Part shown: positions 63,177 to 64,000 of the stretch, piece after piece
How the letters are laid out: every line of letters starts with the position of its first letter
How positions within the stretch are numbered: the first letter of the stretch is position 1
NCBI RefSeq assembly: GCF_902833225.1
Contig: NZ_CADFEI010000007.1
Coordinates: forward strand, 1 to 64,000
Source of the DNA: Burkholderia sp. BCC1644
GTDB lineage: Bacteria; Pseudomonadota; Gammaproteobacteria; Burkholderiales; Burkholderiaceae
Length of the DNA: 64,000 bases
Direction of reading: 5' to 3'
Translations under genes and position numbers: made by a program
Notes under the pieces: generated by a model
Database searches by the model: none
What the model saw: only the letters and a program-made list of their open reading frames with translations
Told to the model about the DNA's origin: nothing

Positions 63177-64000
63177 GATGCGAAGTCCTCCGGATGCAGC
63201 GGCGCGATCGGGCGCACCTTCTCGCCCGCGCTGACCGTATGCACGCCCTGCAGCACGACGCGCTCGCCCGGCTGCAGCCCGTGCGACACGGTCACCGTGC
63301 GCTCGTTGAAGCGCGCGACCTCGACGCGGCGCAATTCGAGCGTGTCGTCCTTCGTGCGCACGACCCACACGGCCGGTTGCGCGCCGTCGTGGAACAGCGC
63401 GGTCGCGGGCAGCGTGACCGGCTGTGCGTCGCCGGAGGCCGGCGCGCCGTCGAGCGCGACGTTCGCGGTCATCCCGAGCCGGATGGCCGGGTCGGGTGTC
63501 GCGAGCGTCAGCTTCACGCGATAGGTGCGGCTTTGCGGATCGGCGGCCGGCGCGATTTCGCGCACCTTCGCCGCGAACTGGCGGCCCGGCAGCGACGGCA
63601 GCGTGACGGTCGCCGCATGGCCGGGCGCGAGCGACGCGAGCGCAGCCTCGGGCACGTCGCTGACGACGTCGACATCGCCCGACCACGCGAGCTGGAAGAC
63701 GGGCTGGCCGGCCGTCACGTTCTGGCCGGTATCGGCCTGTTCGGCGGTGATGTAGCCCGCATGGTCGGCGACGAGCGTCGCGTAGCGGAGCTGGTTCTTC
63801 GCGAGCGCGAGCTGCTGCTGCGCCTGGTCGCGTTGCGCGAGCGCCGACGTATAGCTGTTCTGGGTCTGTTCGAGCTGCGCGGTCGCGATCAGGTTTTCTT
63901 GCGCCTGCGCGCGATCGCGGTCGAGCTGCTGCTTCGCGAACGCGAGGCTGTGCGTTGCGGCATCGAGCTGCGCCTGTGCGCTCGCGGCGTTTTTCTCGAC
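63173..64000 (-). CDS. RND periplasmic adaptor subunit, N-terminus beyond window
   Basis: The frame is open through base 64000, giving 275 codons of the membrane fusion protein plus stop. The visible part starts in the coiled-coil hairpin (AQLDAATHSLAFAKQQLDRD and then TQNSYTSALAQRDQAQQQ), followed by the lipoyl half-motif ADHAGYITAEQADTGQNV, the beta-barrel and the membrane-proximal domain ending GLQPGERVVLQG. The signal or lipobox lies outside the window. An internal methionine at 63718 is not the start. Confidence 0.92.
   Translation of the reverse strand, partial: VEKNAASAQAQLDAATHSLAFAKQQLDRDRAQAQENLIATAQLEQTQNSYTSALAQRDQAQQQLALAKNQLRYATLVADHAGYITAEQADTGQNVTAGQPVFQLAWSGDVDVVSDVPEAALASLAPGHAATVTLPSLPGRQFAAKVREIAPAADPQSRTYRVKLTLATPDPAIRLGMTANVALDGAPASGDAQPVTLPATALFHDGAQPAVWVVRTKDDTLELRRVEVARFNERTVTVSHGLQPGERVVLQGVHTVSAGEKVRPIAPLHPEDFAS

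Overview
The window reads as chromosomal DNA of a high-GC betaproteobacterium, most probably Burkholderia and probably the Burkholderia cepacia complex. This rests on strong G/C bias at third codon positions, the phaA-phaB-phaR order, FetAB, a FisR-type sulfide regulon and RND efflux genes typical of that group. No rRNA or tRNA gene and no CRISPR array was found. The species cannot be fixed from the sequence alone.

Layout. 1-1678: end of the polyhydroxybutyrate (PHB) locus (phaA tail, phaB, phaR). 2107-7382: an LprI-like exported protein, a small unknown gene and a three-gene set with two M16 peptidase-like proteins. 7950-16752: rimO, a PfkB sugar kinase, metC, serB, a LysR/oxidoreductase divergent pair with a clear dyad operator, and small exported proteins. 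16793-22981: fetAB, an AsmA-like protein, a lipocalin-like protein and the ABC-F gene ybiT. 22982-31910: a foreign, lower-GC 8.9 kb island between two 125 bp direct repeats made of the 3' end of ybiT. It carries an orphan type VI secretion module (vgrG, lipase effector, Tli4-type immunity protein, PAAR), a broken second PAAR, a MORN-type lipoprotein and the first 30 codons of an apparent integrase. 31911-38643: a compact unassigned biosynthesis cluster: FkbM-like methyltransferase, kinase-like phosphotransferase, radical SAM protein, amidotransferase-less asparagine-synthetase homologue, UGT-like glycosyltransferase, CmcI-like protein and a second phosphotransferase. 38656-46044: polysaccharide deacetylase, small exported or unknown proteins, aldehyde dehydrogenase, nitronate monooxygenase-like enzyme, OmpW and a DUF1289 protein. 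46439-50521: polyamine ABC transporter potFGHI. 50619-55681: sulfide oxidation operon (persulfide dioxygenase, sulfide:quinone reductase fused to a sulfurtransferase-like domain, TauE exporter) divergent from a sigma-54 activator of FisR type. 55759-58329: exported protein, DUF2975/YozG-type pair behind a palindromic operator, MerR/TipAS regulator. 58450-64000: tripartite RND efflux operon, cut by the window end in its periplasmic adaptor.

Main points. The T6SS island is the clearest accessory element. Its boundaries can be read to the base: the direct repeats differ at one position, the presumed native ybiT terminator now lies just outside the right repeat, and an integrase remnant lies 42 bp inside it. 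The 32.1-38.6 kb cluster combines enzyme families in a way I cannot assign to a known product, and is the best candidate for an undescribed pathway. The sulfide module is a well-supported functional unit: the three sensor cysteines of FisR are conserved in spacing, and the divergent promoter region holds a sigma-54-like promoter plus an array of TGGCAGT half-sites.

All calls come from reading the sequence and from remembered family features; no database search was run.
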